From the NCBI RefSeq assembly GCF_014199595.1, contig NZ_JACHNX010000001.1:248001-312000 (forward strand): a DNA stretch of 64,000 bases, given 5' to 3'. A model generated the notes under the pieces. It searched no databases and was not told the DNA's origin. It saw only the letters and a list, made by a program, of their open reading frames with translations. This document shows positions 1 through 8,411 of this stretch, in pieces; position 1 is the stretch's first letter; every line of letters starts with the position of its first letter. The position numbers and the translations under genes were made by a program. This DNA is from Sphingomonas yabuuchiae (GTDB lineage Bacteria; Pseudomonadota; Alphaproteobacteria; Sphingomonadales; Sphingomonadaceae).

Positions 1-1654
1 AGGCGTCATGCCCGAACAGGGGTTCCGCATCGCCAGCGGTTATGACGACAGCTATCACCTGACGCCGCAGCGTTTGCTGCGCAACATGCTGCACCTCGGC
101 TATCGCGGCGGCATCGTCCATTATGTCGGCATGAGCCATTATTTCCGGCTGGAACGCAGCGGGGACGGTCTTTACGCCAGCCTGATCGGCGGCGTGCTCA
201 ACATGGCCTGTGCGGCATGGCATCGGGGTTTCGCGGGCGAGGCCAAGGCACTGGGATACGACCTGATCTGGTCGCTATCCTACGAACTGTTCGACGCGCA
301 TTGCTGGGGCGACTGGAAACAGCGTTCGGCCGATGGCGCGCCCGCGCTGACCGGATGGGAGCCGCCGTCCACGCTGCTCAGCCCGGCGCATTCCGGCGCG
401 ATGGCCTATCTCCAGGCGGTGGCGCAGGCCTTTCTGGCGATCGGCCAAGCGGCCGGGCTCGCCCCGCAATTCCAGGTCGGCGAACCCTGGTGGTGGGTGC
501 GTCCCTCGGACGGTGCGCCATGCCTGTACGACGCGGCTGCGGTGGCGGCCTTCGCACCGGTGCCGATGGCAAGCATCGCGGGTGCGAAGAGCCAGGCGCA
601 ACGCGACACCCTGGACCGCGCGGGGGCGTGGCTTGCGGCCTCGACGGCGGCGTTGTGCGCGGCGGCAAAGGCGGCGGCGCCGGGCTGCGTCACGCATCTG
701 CTCACCTATCTGCCAACCGTGCTCGACCCGCTCGCGCCCGAGGCTAGCCGCGCCAACATGCCGATCGGCTGGGCGAGCCCGGCCTTCGAAGTGCTTCAGC
801 TGGAGGATTATGATTGGGTGACGGCGGGCGACACCGCCTCGACCCGGAAGGGCGTCGCGCTGGCCGAGGCACGGCTCGGCTACCCGCCTGCGCGCCAGCA
901 TTACCTGTCGGGCTTCGTGCTGCGCGGCGATCAGCGGGACCAATGGGGTCGCATCGCCGACGCCGCGCAGGTGGCGCGCGAGCGGGGCGTGGCTGCGACG
1001 CACCTGTGGGCGATGCCGCAGGTGATGCGCGACGGATTTGTGTGCTGGGAAGGGGAGGAGGACGAGGTGCAGGCTTTCGACGATGTGCTGTTCCCGCTGG
1101 CGCTGGGGCGCGAGGCGGAGGTGACGCCGGGCTTCTCCACCGCGATCCTGACCAGCGCGGGCGGGCGCGAGGCACGCAATGCGGCCTGGGCGGAGGCGCG
1201 GACGACCTATGATGTCGGACCCGGCATCCGCTCGGCCGAGGACATTGCCGCGCTGCTCGGCTTTTTCCGGGCGCGGATGGGACCGGCGCGGGGCTTCCGC
1301 CTCCGCGATCCCTTCGACAGCAGCGGCACCGACGAGGTGATCGGCATCGGCGACGGCACCACCCGCCGCTTTGCGCTGGTCCGACATTATGGTGGCCAGT
1401 CGCGCCGTATCACCCGACCGGTGGCGGGCAGTGTCTCTGTGAAGGTCGCAGGCCTCAGCGTCACCGGCTTCGGACTGGAGTCGGGCGGCTGGCTGCTGTT
1501 CGACACCGCGCCTGCCAAGGGCGCGGCGATCACCGCCAGCTTCATCTTCGACGTGCCCGTCCGCTTTGCCGAGGATCGGTTGAGCGCGACGCTGGCCGGG
1601 TTCCGCGCGGGCGCGGCGGCGTCTGTCCCGCTGGTCGAGGTGCGGGAGGCATGA
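1..1654 (+). CDS. GTA/phage tail protein, TIM-barrel-like domain fused to DUF2460 (5' partial)
   Basis: The frame is open to the left edge; an ATG lies at position 8, but the gene probably begins upstream of the window. About 548 residues are visible. The last ~200 residues match the DUF2460 family (TIGR02217, gp12 of the Rhodobacter gene transfer agent): they run from 'TPGFSTAILTSAGGRE' through 'TTYDVGPGIRS', 'FDVPVRFAEDRL' and a final 'VPLVEVREA'. The first ~350 residues look like an (alpha/beta)8 glycosidase-like fold (for example 'GGIVHYVGMSHYF', 'WSLSYELFDAHCWGDWK', 'QVGEPWWW'), which in classical GTAs belongs to another tail protein. The stop overlaps the next gene (ATGA). It is inferred to be a tail-tip structural protein. 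Family assignment is firm for the C-terminus and probable for the N-terminus. Confidence 0.85.
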   Translation, partial: GVMPEQGFRIASGYDDSYHLTPQRLLRNMLHLGYRGGIVHYVGMSHYFRLERSGDGLYASLIGGVLNMACAAWHRGFAGEAKALGYDLIWSLSYELFDAHCWGDWKQRSADGAPALTGWEPPSTLLSPAHSGAMAYLQAVAQAFLAIGQAAGLAPQFQVGEPWWWVRPSDGAPCLYDAAAVAAFAPVPMASIAGAKSQAQRDTLDRAGAWLAASTAALCAAAKAAAPGCVTHLLTYLPTVLDPLAPEASRANMPIGWASPAFEVLQLEDYDWVTAGDTASTRKGVALAEARLGYPPARQHYLSGFVLRGDQRDQWGRIADAAQVARERGVAATHLWAMPQVMRDGFVCWEGEEDEVQAFDDVLFPLALGREAEVTPGFSTAILTSAGGREARNAAWAEARTTYDVGPGIRSAEDIAALLGFFRARMGPARGFRLRDPFDSSGTDEVIGIGDGTTRRFALVRHYGGQSRRITRPVAGSVSVKVAGLSVTGFGLESGGWLLFDTAPAKGAAITASFIFDVPVRFAEDRLSATLAGFRAGAAASVPLVEVREA

Positions 1655-2457
1655 GCGCCGATACGCTGACGACATGGGTGCTGTGCTGGCGGATCGACCG
1701 GCGCGACGGAGTGACGATCGGGCTGACGGGCCACGACCATGACCTGTGGATCGAGGGGCTGCGCTACCGTGCCGCGCCCGGCCTGACGCCCAGTGCGATC
1801 CTGCGCGGCGACGGCCTCGCCCCCGATCTGATGGAGGCGTCGGGGGCGCTGACCAGCGCGGCGATCGGCGAGCGTGATCTGCTGAGCGGCCGTTGGGACG
1901 GGGCGAGCGTGGCGGCGATCGCGGTCGACTGGACCGGCGAGGCAGCGCCTGTGCCGCTGGGACAGGGAACGATCGGCGCGGTCCAACTGGGCGAGGGCGG
2001 CTTCACCGCCGAATTGCGCGGGGTGGCGGCATCGCTCGACCGGCCGGTGGCGGAGGAAACATCGCCCGATTGCCGCGCCTCGCTGGGCGACCGGCGGTGC
2101 CGCGTGGCGATGGCGGGGCGGCGGCGGTTCGTGCGGGTGACGGCCTGGGACGGCGAAGTCGCGCTGACCCTCGACGCCGCCGAGCCGGTCGCCAACGCCT
2201 ATGGCCAGGGGCGGCTGATCTGGTTCGGCGGCGACAATGCCGGATTGGAAGCCATGGTGGCGCGGTCCGAGGGGAATCGGCTGTGGCTGTCCGCCGCATC
2301 TGCCTTCGCAGTCGCGCCGGGCGCGCTGATCGAACTGGTCGAGGGGTGTGACAAGCGGCTCGAAACCTGCCTGTCGCGCTTCGGCAATGTCGTCAATTTT
2401 CGTGGCGAGCCGTTCCTGCCCGGCATCGACCTGCTCACCCGCTATCCCGGCGCATGA
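1651..2457 (+). CDS. GTA/phage tail assembly protein, DUF2163 family (gp13-like)
   Basis: 268 residues. The sequence matches the DUF2163/phage conserved family BR0599, gp13 of the Rhodobacter GTA. An N-terminal part begins 'TTWVLCWRIDRRDGVTIGLTGHD', and a C-terminal part carries the conserved cysteines of 'SPDCRASLGDRRCRV' and 'GCDKRLETCLSRFGN', followed by 'NFRGEPFLPGID'. The start overlaps the preceding stop by four bases, and the gene itself overlaps the following one by four bases, so translation is coupled along the cassette. In GTAs this product is a tail-tip/baseplate hub component. The conserved cysteine pairs suggest iron-sulfur or metal binding, as reported for the GTA hub; that is inference from the family, not visible here. 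Confidence 0.88.
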   Translation: MSADTLTTWVLCWRIDRRDGVTIGLTGHDHDLWIEGLRYRAAPGLTPSAILRGDGLAPDLMEASGALTSAAIGERDLLSGRWDGASVAAIAVDWTGEAAPVPLGQGTIGAVQLGEGGFTAELRGVAASLDRPVAEETSPDCRASLGDRRCRVAMAGRRRFVRVTAWDGEVALTLDAAEPVANAYGQGRLIWFGGDNAGLEAMVARSEGNRLWLSAASAFAVAPGALIELVEGCDKRLETCLSRFGNVVNFRGEPFLPGIDLLTRYPGA

Positions 2458-2822
2458 ACGGTGTGGAGGCGGCGGCGCGGGCGCTGGTCGGCGTGCGCTT
2501 CCGGCTGCACGGGCGCGACGCGGTGCATGGGCTGGATTGCGTCGGGCTGGTCGCGCTGGCGACGGGGCGGGAGGCGCCGACCGGTTATGGCTGGCGCAGC
2601 AGCGACGAGGGGCGGGTGGCGGCGCTGCTCGATGCCGTGTTCGAGCGAGGCGGGGATGAGCCGGGCGCGGTGCTGCTGATGCAGGCCGGGCCGGGGCAAC
2701 TTCATCTGGCGATCCGGGTGAGCGACGGGATCGTCCATGCCGATGCGGGGCTGCGCCGTGTCGCCTGGCGGCCGAGTGCGCCGCCCTGGCCGGTGCTGGG
2801 ATATTGGAAGGGGGAGGGGTAA
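2454..2822 (+). CDS. NlpC/P60-type tail-associated peptidase (gp14-like)
   Basis: 122 residues, small for an NlpC/P60 peptidase but normal for the GTA gp14 group. The catalytic cysteine is in 'GLDCVGLVALA' near residue 24. The catalytic histidine is in 'GQLHLAIRVSDGIVHA' in the second half. By analogy with GTA gp14 it would cleave murein peptides to help the tail tip cross the recipient cell wall. It overlaps the upstream gene by four bases and its TAA shares one base with the ATG of the next gene. The order DUF2460-DUF2163-NlpC/P60-tail protein is the conserved GTA order, which supports the call. Confidence 0.87.
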   Translation: MNGVEAAARALVGVRFRLHGRDAVHGLDCVGLVALATGREAPTGYGWRSSDEGRVAALLDAVFERGGDEPGAVLLMQAGPGQLHLAIRVSDGIVHADAGLRRVAWRPSAPPWPVLGYWKGEG

Positions 2823-4945
2823 TGGCGACCTTGGTCTTGGGCACGGTGGGACGTGCGCTGCTAGGGCCGGTGGGCGGCGCGATCGGCGCGCTGATCGGCA
2901 ATCGGGTCGATCATGCGGTTCTTGGCCCGCCGCGCAGGCAAAGCCCGCGCCTGGCCGAACTGTCGGTGCAGACATCCACCTATGGCACGCAGATGCCCGC
3001 CGTCTTCGGCACGATGCGCGTCGCCGGGCCGGTGATCTGGGCGACCGATCTGGTCGAGGCGCGGGGCGTGATCGGCAGCGGCAAGGGGCGGCCGGGTACG
3101 GAAAGCTACAGCTACTCCGCCAACTTCGCGGTCGCCTTGTCGGGGCGGGCGATCCGGCGGGTCGGGCGGATCTGGGCCGATGGCCGGTTGCTGCGCGGGA
3201 GCACGGGGGACTTCAAGGTCGCGACCGGCTTTCGCGTCTATCCTGGCACCGAGGACCAGCCGGTCGACCCACTGATCGCCTCGATCGAGGGGGCGCGGGC
3301 TTCGGCCTTTCGCGGTGTCGCCTATGCCGTGTTCGAGGGGCTGGCCCTGGCCGAGTTCGGCAATCGTATCCCGCAACTGACCTTCGAGGTGGAGGCCGAT
3401 CCCGGTCCCGTCTCCTGTGACGGGATCGCGCGGGCGCTGTCGCCCGTGGTGCGGCCCGCCGATGCGGGGATGAGTGTGGCGGGCTTTGCGGCGAGCGGTG
3501 GCAGCGTGCGCGCGGTGCTGGATATGCTGGCCGACATGAGCGGCGGGCAATGGGTCGCCGAGGGGGCGGGCGTACGGCTGGCCGTGCCGGGTGCCGGGGC
3601 CGGGACGGTCATCCACGACGATGGCATGGGCGCAAAGGGACCGGGGCGTCGCAACGTGCGCGAAATGGCGGGCGAGGATGTGGTCCCCAGCAGCGTCACG
3701 GTCGCCCATTACGACCCGGCGCGCGATTATCAGATCGGAGTGCAGCGCGCCCGTCGCCCCGGTGGCGTGCGGGACGACCGAGTCGAACTGGCCGCCGCGC
3801 TCGATGCCGCGACCGCGCGCACGCTGGCGCAGGATCGGCTGGCGCGCCACGCCGTGGAGCGGGTGCGGCGTATCGTGACGCTCGGCCCCGAGGCGCTGAC
3901 TATCACGCCGGGCAACATCGTGCGGATCGATGGCGAGGCGGGGCGCTGGCGGGTGATCGAGGCGGCGTGGGAGGCGATGGCGGTCCGGCTGACCTGCGTG
4001 CCGCTGGGGCAGGGCGGGCCGATCCTGCCTGCCTCGCCTGGCCGGATCGCACGGGCGGCGGATCGAGTGATCGGCGCGACCCGGCTGATCGCGTTCGAGG
4101 CGCCACCGCTGACCGACGAACTGCTCTCGGCGCCGCGCCTGTCGGTGGTGGCGGCGGGCGGCCCCGGCTGGCGACAGGCGGAGCTGGCCTATAGCCTCGA
4201 CGACGGCGCAAGCTGGACGGCGCTCGGCCCGACGGCGCTGCCCGGTATCATCGGGGTGGTCAGCGCGGTGACGCCCGGCGGCGGCGGCGCCCTGGTCGAT
4301 CGTCGGGGAAGATTCGACGTGCAACTGGTCGAGGATCTGGCGGATGCCGATGATGCTGCGCTGGATGCGGGCGCCAACCTCGCCTGGATCGACGGCGAAC
4401 TGATCCAGTTCGCCCAGGCACGGCCGCTGGGTGACAAGCGCTGGCGATTGAGCGGCTTGCGGCGCGGGCTTCGTGGAACCGAGGCGATGATCGGACAAGC
4501 TGCGCCCGGCGCATCCTTCGTCCTGATCGCGCCCGGTTCGGTGCGGACATTGGACGTGCCGATCGAGATGCTGGGCCGCAGCGTGCGTTTCCTGGCCCAC
4601 GGCCTGGGCGACCCGGTCGAGGGTGTTCAGGCGTCGGCGGCAGTCACTGGCCTATCGGTCCTGCCGCCTCCGCCGGTCGGCTGGCGGTGTCGGCGCGGTG
4701 CGGACGGGCGCGTCACCATCGGTTGGACGCGGCGGAGCCGGATCGGCTGGCGCTGGCTGGACCGGGTGGATGCGCCGCTGGGCGAGGAGACGGAGCGCTA
4801 TCGCATCACCATCGGCGACCGGGTCGAGGAACTGACCTCACCTATGTGGAGCGGCACGGTGGCGGACGGAACGCGGGTGGCGATCCGGCAGATCGGGACC
4901 TGGGGTGCATCCGCGCCGCTGGTCGGAATCGTGGGGGAGGGATGA
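2822..4945 (+). CDS. Phage tail protein/host-specificity-like protein (gp15-like)
   Basis: 707 residues. The ATG at 2822 overlaps the previous stop by one base; the upstream in-frame ATG at 2804 lies inside the previous gene and is less likely. The N-terminus starts 'MATLVLGTVGRALLGPVGGAIGALIGNRVD', a glycine-rich hydrophobic stretch typical of the family. The middle ('GKGRPGTESYSYSANFAVALSG') is typical of the Phage-tail_3 type central hub proteins. GTA gp15 is about 1,300 residues and includes a TIM-barrel domain. This protein is about half that length and seems to lack the barrel, which instead sits on the first gene of the window. The role would be tail fibre/receptor contact. Family call is firm, exact domain borders are not. 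Confidence 0.82.
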   Translation: MATLVLGTVGRALLGPVGGAIGALIGNRVDHAVLGPPRRQSPRLAELSVQTSTYGTQMPAVFGTMRVAGPVIWATDLVEARGVIGSGKGRPGTESYSYSANFAVALSGRAIRRVGRIWADGRLLRGSTGDFKVATGFRVYPGTEDQPVDPLIASIEGARASAFRGVAYAVFEGLALAEFGNRIPQLTFEVEADPGPVSCDGIARALSPVVRPADAGMSVAGFAASGGSVRAVLDMLADMSGGQWVAEGAGVRLAVPGAGAGTVIHDDGMGAKGPGRRNVREMAGEDVVPSSVTVAHYDPARDYQIGVQRARRPGGVRDDRVELAAALDAATARTLAQDRLARHAVERVRRIVTLGPEALTITPGNIVRIDGEAGRWRVIEAAWEAMAVRLTCVPLGQGGPILPASPGRIARAADRVIGATRLIAFEAPPLTDELLSAPRLSVVAAGGPGWRQAELAYSLDDGASWTALGPTALPGIIGVVSAVTPGGGGALVDRRGRFDVQLVEDLADADDAALDAGANLAWIDGELIQFAQARPLGDKRWRLSGLRRGLRGTEAMIGQAAPGASFVLIAPGSVRTLDVPIEMLGRSVRFLAHGLGDPVEGVQASAAVTGLSVLPPPPVGWRCRRGADGRVTIGWTRRSRIGWRWLDRVDAPLGEETERYRITIGDRVEELTSPMWSGTVADGTRVAIRQIGTWGASAPLVGIVGEG

Positions 4946-5451
4946 TGACGACGAACGACACACCGCGCTGGATGTTGCCCATGCTGGCGGCGGGACAGGC
5001 GCAGAAGGAGCTGACCCACAACGAGGCGCTGAGCCTGCTCGACCTGGTCGTGCAGCCTTGCGTCGAGGCGGTCGGCGTGAATGCGCCGCCCGCCACTCCA
5101 TCGCCCGGCCAGGCCTGGATCGTCGGCGACCGGCCGGACGATATCTGGACGGGCCGTGCCGGAATGATGGCAGGCTGGACCGATGGCGGCTGGCGATTCC
5201 TGGTTCCGCGGGTAGGATTGTCGGTGTGGAGCCGGGCCGATGACTGCCGCTGCGAATGGGACGGAAATCAGTGGCGGCTGGGCCGTGTCGCGGCCCGGTC
5301 GCTGGTAATCGAGGGAAAAAAAGTTGTTGGCGCGCAACGACCTGGCATCGCGCTGCCATCTGGCGGCCAAGTCATTGATTTCGAAGCACGTTTTGCGCTG
5401 AACGCGATTATCGCGACGCTTCGCGACCATGGTCTGGTGGCGTCCGGCTGA
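4942..5451 (+). CDS. DUF2793 domain protein, end of the tail cassette
   Basis: 169 residues starting 'MMTTNDTPRWMLPMLAAGQ'. The ATG at 4942 overlaps the previous stop (ATGA); a second ATG directly follows. The opening 'LPMLAAGQAQKELTHNEAL' followed by a tryptophan-rich middle ('PGQAWIVGD', 'IWTGRAGMMAGWTDGGWRF') is the DUF2793 signature. DUF2793 proteins are commonly the last gene of GTA/prophage tail clusters in sphingomonads and are thought to be fibre or capsid-spike-related; the function is not established. Codon use is like its neighbours. Confidence 0.85.
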   Translation: MMTTNDTPRWMLPMLAAGQAQKELTHNEALSLLDLVVQPCVEAVGVNAPPATPSPGQAWIVGDRPDDIWTGRAGMMAGWTDGGWRFLVPRVGLSVWSRADDCRCEWDGNQWRLGRVAARSLVIEGKKVVGAQRPGIALPSGGQVIDFEARFALNAIIATLRDHGLVASG

Positions 5452-5564
5452 CCGGAAATCTGTGCTTTTAATGCCACAGTCGGGGGCTTTTGTTCGCTTG
5501 CGTGGAAACCAACGCTCCGATAGTGGGTTTGCGCTGTCCGTAGTGACAACCAAGAAAGGGGACT

Positions 5565-6695
5565 ATGATGCGGAAGCTTGCCATTGTTCTGGCACTCGCC
5601 TCCACCGCTCTGGCTTCGCCTGCCCTCGCCCGCGACAAGTCGTGGTACGTCGGCATCGAAGGCGGCGGGATGATCGTCGAAGACATCGATTATGATGTCA
5701 CCGGCACGCGCACCGGCGTTGCGACCGTCGACCATGACTATGGTTACGACGTTGACGGCGTGATGGGTTACGACTTCGGTGGTTTCCGTCTGGAAACCGA
5801 AGTCGGCTATCGTCGCGCAACGGTTGACGGCTTCAGCTCGACCACGCTGACCAACACCGGCATCGGTGCTGGCACCGTTCCGGCTGGCAGCTACAGCTAT
5901 GCCGGTGGTTCGACCTCGGCGCTCAGCTTCATGCTGAACGGCTTGCTCGACTTCGGTGCTGACGACGGCATCCAGGGCTTCGTCGGTGGCGGTGTCGGTG
6001 TGGCTCGCGTCAAGGCGAACTACGCTCTCAATAACCGCGCTGACTTCCTGAACGACTCGGACACCGTGTTCGCGTGGCAGGCTCTGGCGGGCATCCGTGC
6101 ACCGCTGACCGACCACATCGACGCGACGCTGAAGTATCGCTTCTTCAACGCCGAGAACGTTAAGCTGGTCGACGTCGCCAACAACACGCATGACGGCCGT
6201 TTCCGGTCGCACTCGCTGCTGGGTGGCGTGGCGTACAACTTCGGTGAGCCGGCTGCTCCGCCGCCTCCGCCGCCGCCCCCGCCGCCCCCGCCGCCTCCTC
6301 CCCCGCCGCCCCCGCCGCCGGCTCCCGAGGCCGTGCCGTGCTCGCCGGGTCCGTTCATCGTGTTCTTCGAGTGGAACAAGTCGGACATCACCCCGGAAGC
6401 AGCGTCGATCCTCGACAACGCGATCACCCAGTACCAGAGCTGCGGCAATGCCCGCGTGATGGTTGCAGGCTTCACCGACACGTCGGGTACGCCGAAGTAC
6501 AACATGGGTCTGTCGCAGCGTCGTGCCGACGCGGTGAAGGCGTACATGACCTCGCATTCGATCCCCGATGGCTCGATCGCCACGGAAGCCTTCGGCGAAC
6601 AGCGCGACAAGCTGCGCGTTCAGACCGCCGACGGCGTCCGCGAGGTCCAGAACCGTCGCGTCGAGATCACCTACGGTCCGGGCGCTGGCCAGTAA
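5565..6695 (+). CDS. OmpA family outer-membrane porin with 21-proline linker
   Basis: 376 residues. A signal peptide ('MMRKLAIVLALASTALASPALA', cleavage after ALA) is followed by an eight-strand OmpA-like beta-barrel (about 25-225: 'DKSWYVGIEGGGMIVED' onward). Next comes an uninterrupted run of 21 prolines, then a C-terminal OmpA/MotB peptidoglycan-binding domain ('FIVFFEWNKSDITPEA', 'VMVAGFTDTSGTPKYNMGLS', 'RRADAVKAYM', 'NRRVEITYG'). It anchors the outer membrane to murein. The coding sequence uses many GGT/GTT/GCT codons and so is less GC-extreme than neighbours, as expected for a highly expressed envelope protein. Ribosome-binding site AAGGGG precedes ATG at 5565. A strong terminator follows the stop. 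Confidence 0.93.
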   Translation: MMRKLAIVLALASTALASPALARDKSWYVGIEGGGMIVEDIDYDVTGTRTGVATVDHDYGYDVDGVMGYDFGGFRLETEVGYRRATVDGFSSTTLTNTGIGAGTVPAGSYSYAGGSTSALSFMLNGLLDFGADDGIQGFVGGGVGVARVKANYALNNRADFLNDSDTVFAWQALAGIRAPLTDHIDATLKYRFFNAENVKLVDVANNTHDGRFRSHSLLGGVAYNFGEPAAPPPPPPPPPPPPPPPPPPPPPAPEAVPCSPGPFIVFFEWNKSDITPEAASILDNAITQYQSCGNARVMVAGFTDTSGTPKYNMGLSQRRADAVKAYMTSHSIPDGSIATEAFGEQRDKLRVQTADGVREVQNRRVEITYGPGAGQ

Positions 6696-6728
6696 GCCAC
6701 GCTCAACCAAGGTTGATTGCGAAAAGAG

Positions 6729-6758
6729 GGAGGTCGGCGAAAGCCGGCCTCCTTTTTT
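6729..6758 (+). terminator. Rho-independent terminator of the ompA-like gene
   Basis: A ten-base-pair stem GGAGGTCGGC / GCCGGCCTCC (one G-U pair) closes a GAAA tetraloop and is followed directly by six T. It begins 33 bases after the stop codon. This is the clearest intrinsic terminator in the window. Confidence 0.92.
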
Positions 6759-6773
6759 CTTGTCCGCAATGCG

Positions 6774-6904
6774 AGGGGGAGAGGGTTAGCGACGCTTGCT
6801 AGCCCGATGCTCGGTCGACCCCTTACTCGGGCTGCGCTAGCCAGCTACTCCGGCAGGCTCCGCCGACCCCCCTCTAAAGTGAGGGGAGAGGCGGCGTTAC
6901 GAAT
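6774..6904. repeat. Palindrome-rich repeat between convergent genes
   Basis: This intergenic stretch between ompA-like and pncB holds several imperfect inverted repeats. Examples are CCCCTC-TAAAGT-GAGGGG near the right end and long arms around CTAGCCCGA ... TCGGGCT ... CTAG in the middle. No open frame with coding character was seen. It resembles the other REP-like elements of the window in base composition and in lying between convergent genes, but its arms are not the same sequence. Confidence 0.55.
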
Positions 6905-6963
6905 GCTGATCAATCCCGGCGTGACAATCCGGCGAACTGCCCCTGCCAGCAACGGCTATCCCG

Positions 6964-8268
6964 TCACACCCGGACCGCCTTGGCGCGGCGCCCATCCTCG
7001 CCGAAGATGCGCAGATAGCGTTTGATTTCGGCCGGATCGCCGGTCGCCTTGGCGGGATTGTCGGACAGCTTGACCGCCGGATTCCCATCCGCGCTAATGG
7101 CCTTGGCCACCAGCGAAATCGGCTCCAGCCCCGCCGCGCCCGCCGGATCGCAGTCGCGGAAGTCGTTGGTCAGGTTGGTGCCCCAGCCGAAGCTCATCCG
7201 CACCCGGCCATGGAAATGGCGATAGGTCGCCTCGATACTGTCGACATCCATGCCGTCCGAAAAGATCAGCAGCTTGCGGCGCGGGTCGCGGCCATGCGCC
7301 TGCCACCAGGCGATGATCTGCTCGCCCCCCTCGATCGGCGGCATGGAGTCGGGGCGAAAGCCCGTCCAGTCGGCCAGCCAGTCGGGCGCGTTGCGCAAGA
7401 AGGCGGTGGTCCCGAACGCATCGGGCAGCGCGATCAGCAGGTTGCCGTCATACAGCGCCTGCCACTCCTCCAGCACCCGGTACGGCGCCGCCGCCACCCC
7501 CGCATCGTCGGGGGCGAGAGCGGCCATGACCATCGGCAGCTCGTGCGCGTTGGTGCCGATCGCCTCCAGGTCATTGTCCATCGCCAGCAGCACGTTGGAC
7601 GAGCCGATGAACCGGTCCCCGAGCCCTTCCTTCAGCGCCTCGACGCACCAGCGCTGCCACAGGAAACCGTGCCGCCGCCGCGTACCGAAATCGGAGAGAA
7701 CGAGGTCGGGCAGGTCGCGCAGCCGCTCCACCTTGTCCCACAGCTTGGCCTTGGCGCGGGCATAGAGGATGTCGAGTTCGAACCGCCCCTTGCCCTTCAG
7801 TGCGGCGCGCGAGCGCAATTCGTTGACGATGGCGAGTGCCGGGATTTCCCACATCGTCGTCTCGGCCCAGGGGCCGTCGAAATGCAGCTCGAACTGCCCG
7901 TCGACGGTGCGCAGCTCGTAATCGGGCAGCTGGAAGCGGGCGAGCCAGTCGAGGAACTCGGGCGAGAACATGCGTTGCTTGCCGTAGAAGCTGTTGCCCG
8001 CCAGCCAGATCAGCTCCTTCTTGCCGAACCGGAGCGAGCGCGCATGGTCGAGCTGTTCGCGCAGTTCGGCTTCGTCGATCACTTCGGCCAGCCGGACATG
8101 CTTGCTGCGGTTGATGAGCGAGAAGGTCGCCGTCACCTCCGGATGAAGCCGCCGGATCATCTGCAGCATCAGCAGTTTGTAGAAATCGGTATCCAGCAGG
8201 CTGCGCACGACCGGGTCGAGCCGCCAGCCGTGATTATAGACGCGGGTGGCGATGTCGGTGACGGGCAT
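6964..8268 (-). CDS. pncB: Nicotinate phosphoribosyltransferase
   Basis: 434 residues from the ATG at 8268 (reverse strand), which has GGGGGAG about five bases upstream; an upstream in-frame ATG would add 41 low-complexity residues. The enzyme joins nicotinate to PRPP with ATP hydrolysis, making nicotinate mononucleotide in NAD salvage. Family hallmarks are '[15 protein letters not shown]' near the N-terminus, '[22 protein letters not shown]', '[18 protein letters not shown]', '[20 protein letters not shown]', 'GSSNVLLA', '[16 protein letters not shown]' and '[11 protein letters not shown]'. Length is normal. It is convergent with the ompA-like gene and divergent from the DUF3857 gene, so it appears monocistronic. 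Confidence 0.95.
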   Translation of the reverse strand: MPVTDIATRVYNHGWRLDPVVRSLLDTDFYKLLMLQMIRRLHPEVTATFSLINRSKHVRLAEVIDEAELREQLDHARSLRFGKKELIWLAGNSFYGKQRMFSPEFLDWLARFQLPDYELRTVDGQFELHFDGPWAETTMWEIPALAIVNELRSRAALKGKGRFELDILYARAKAKLWDKVERLRDLPDLVLSDFGTRRRHGFLWQRWCVEALKEGLGDRFIGSSNVLLAMDNDLEAIGTNAHELPMVMAALAPDDAGVAAAPYRVLEEWQALYDGNLLIALPDAFGTTAFLRNAPDWLADWTGFRPDSMPPIEGGEQIIAWWQAHGRDPRRKLLIFSDGMDVDSIEATYRHFHGRVRMSFGWGTNLTNDFRDCDPAGAAGLEPISLVAKAISADGNPAVKLSDNPAKATGDPAEIKRYLRIFGEDGRRAKAVRV

Positions 8269-8411
8269 GGACGCTCCCCCAGATCTTCGGCCAAACTCAG
8301 CCGTGGGACCCGGGCGATGCACCATCGCCCGGACAGGGGCAAGCATGGCGCGGCTTGCGCCCGCCGCTCTTTTGGCCACTATGGCGGCCATCCGGGGAGG
8401 ATGGGGGGACT

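Noticed and set aside
1-5451. Intact prophage
   Set aside because: Only five tail genes are visible and no lysis, integrase or packaging genes follow; the order fits the end of a GTA-type cluster, but the left part is outside the window.
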